DNA of 6,477 nucleotides from contig PFJA01000147.1 in the NCBI GenBank assembly GCA_002782905.1, positions 1 to 6,477 on the forward strand. The letters run 5' to 3'. Under the pieces are notes generated by a model, which was not told the origin of the DNA, ran no database searches, and saw only the letters and a program-made list of their open reading frames with translations. A program made the translations under genes and the position numbers. Below, in pieces: positions 5,950-6,477 of this stretch (its first letter is position 1; every line of letters starts with the position of its first letter). Source of the DNA: Lysobacterales bacterium CG_4_10_14_3_um_filter_64_11. GTDB lineage: Bacteria > Pseudomonadota > Gammaproteobacteria > Xanthomonadales > Xanthomonadaceae.

Positions 5950-6477
5950 CAGAACCAGCGCCGGATTTCGCCTGCGCCCTCCACGTTCTCGACGCAGCGC
6001 GCACAGATTTCCGGGTGCTCACCATGGCTACCGACATCGGCACGGTAATGCCAGCAGCGAATGCACTTGCGGTGGCTGCTAGAAGCCGCCTGAATCCAGC
6101 ACTCGCTGCCCTCGCCCTTGACGGCATCGTCGGGCCGCGCAGCGAGCGGGTGCAGATCCAGACGCGAAGTGATGAACATGAAGCGCAGCTCCGAGGCAAC
6201 CGGCTGCAAGCGCTGCAACACGGCATCAGGAAGGTAGGCATCCACTTCAGCCTGCAAGGATGCGCCGATCACGCCGGCTGCGCGCATCGGTTCCAGCACC
6301 GCCGACACCGCTTCACGCAGATCGAGCAACGCACGCAGGTCATCGGCGCAAAGCGCGGCACCGGCCGGCATCGGCGCCAGCGCGTCGTACCAGGTCGCGA
6401 ACAGCACATTGCCGGTGCGTTTACCGGGCAAGTGCGCCCAGACTTCATCGGCGGTGAAGCTCAGAATCGGCGCGATC
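5949..6477 (-). CDS. ileS: Isoleucyl-tRNA synthetase, C-terminal part (cut by window edge)
   Basis: IleS charges tRNA-Ile with isoleucine in the cytoplasm. Only the last 175 residues are in the window. The fragment starts within the anticodon-binding domain at IAPILSFTADEVWAHLPG, typical of bacterial IleS. It runs through the RFMFITSRLDL-like region (98-108) and ends in the C-terminal zinc finger with two CxxC pairs, CIRC (138-141) and CARC (158-161), followed by GEIRRWF and a TGA. The zinc finger places it with the E. coli-type enzymes that need C-terminal zinc for full activity. The HIGH and KMSKS motifs and the editing domain lie outside the window. It is the first visible gene of the ileS-lspA-ispH group; in relatives ribF often lies further upstream. 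Confidence 0.96.
   Translation of the reverse strand, partial: IAPILSFTADEVWAHLPGKRTGNVLFATWYDALAPMPAGAALCADDLRALLDLREAVSAVLEPMRAAGVIGASLQAEVDAYLPDAVLQRLQPVASELRFMFITSRLDLHPLAARPDDAVKGEGSECWIQAASSSHRKCIRCWHYRADVGSHGEHPEICARCVENVEGAGEIRRWF

Overview
This window is chromosomal housekeeping DNA from a GC-rich gammaproteobacterium. Three things point there: the Ffh, YpjD and CorB neighbourhood (also found in E. coli), the ileS-lspA-ispH cluster, and the protein sequences themselves. A Xanthomonadales-type host (Rhodanobacter/Dyella/Xanthomonas relatives) is my best guess, because lspA runs straight into ispH without fkpB and because of the style of the intergenic repeats. This placement is an inference, not a measurement. 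I see no mobile element, phage gene, CRISPR array or defence system.

Layout, left to right. The 5' end of ffh (SRP GTPase) runs off the left edge on the minus strand. It is divergent from ypjD (CcsA-like membrane protein, plus strand), and the 112-base spacer between them carries a 24-base near-palindrome. After ypjD comes a 214-base non-coding block with palindromes and a flanking direct repeat, and then corB (CNNM/CBS/CorC-type membrane protein, plus strand). corB converges on radA (minus strand) with one base between the stop codons. Upstream of radA lies a 224-base spacer with several hairpins, then tRNA-Thr(CGT) on the minus strand with its own good promoter. Next come ispH, lspA and the 3' part of ileS, all on the minus strand and read as ileS-lspA-ispH. 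The ileS/lspA junction overlaps by one base (TGATG) and lspA/ispH are 7 bases apart, so the trio is very probably one transcript.

Functionally the genes cover membrane protein targeting (Ffh), a membrane protein of the cytochrome-c-assembly superfamily (YpjD), probable divalent-cation handling (CorB), branched-DNA processing in recombination (RadA), isoleucine charging (IleS), lipoprotein signal peptide removal (LspA) and the last step of the MEP isoprenoid pathway (IspH). The coding part is ordinary. The parts worth a second look are non-coding: the dyad between ffh and ypjD, the alternative hairpins in the radA leader, the repeat block before corB, and a perfect 8-bp hairpin downstream of the tRNA.
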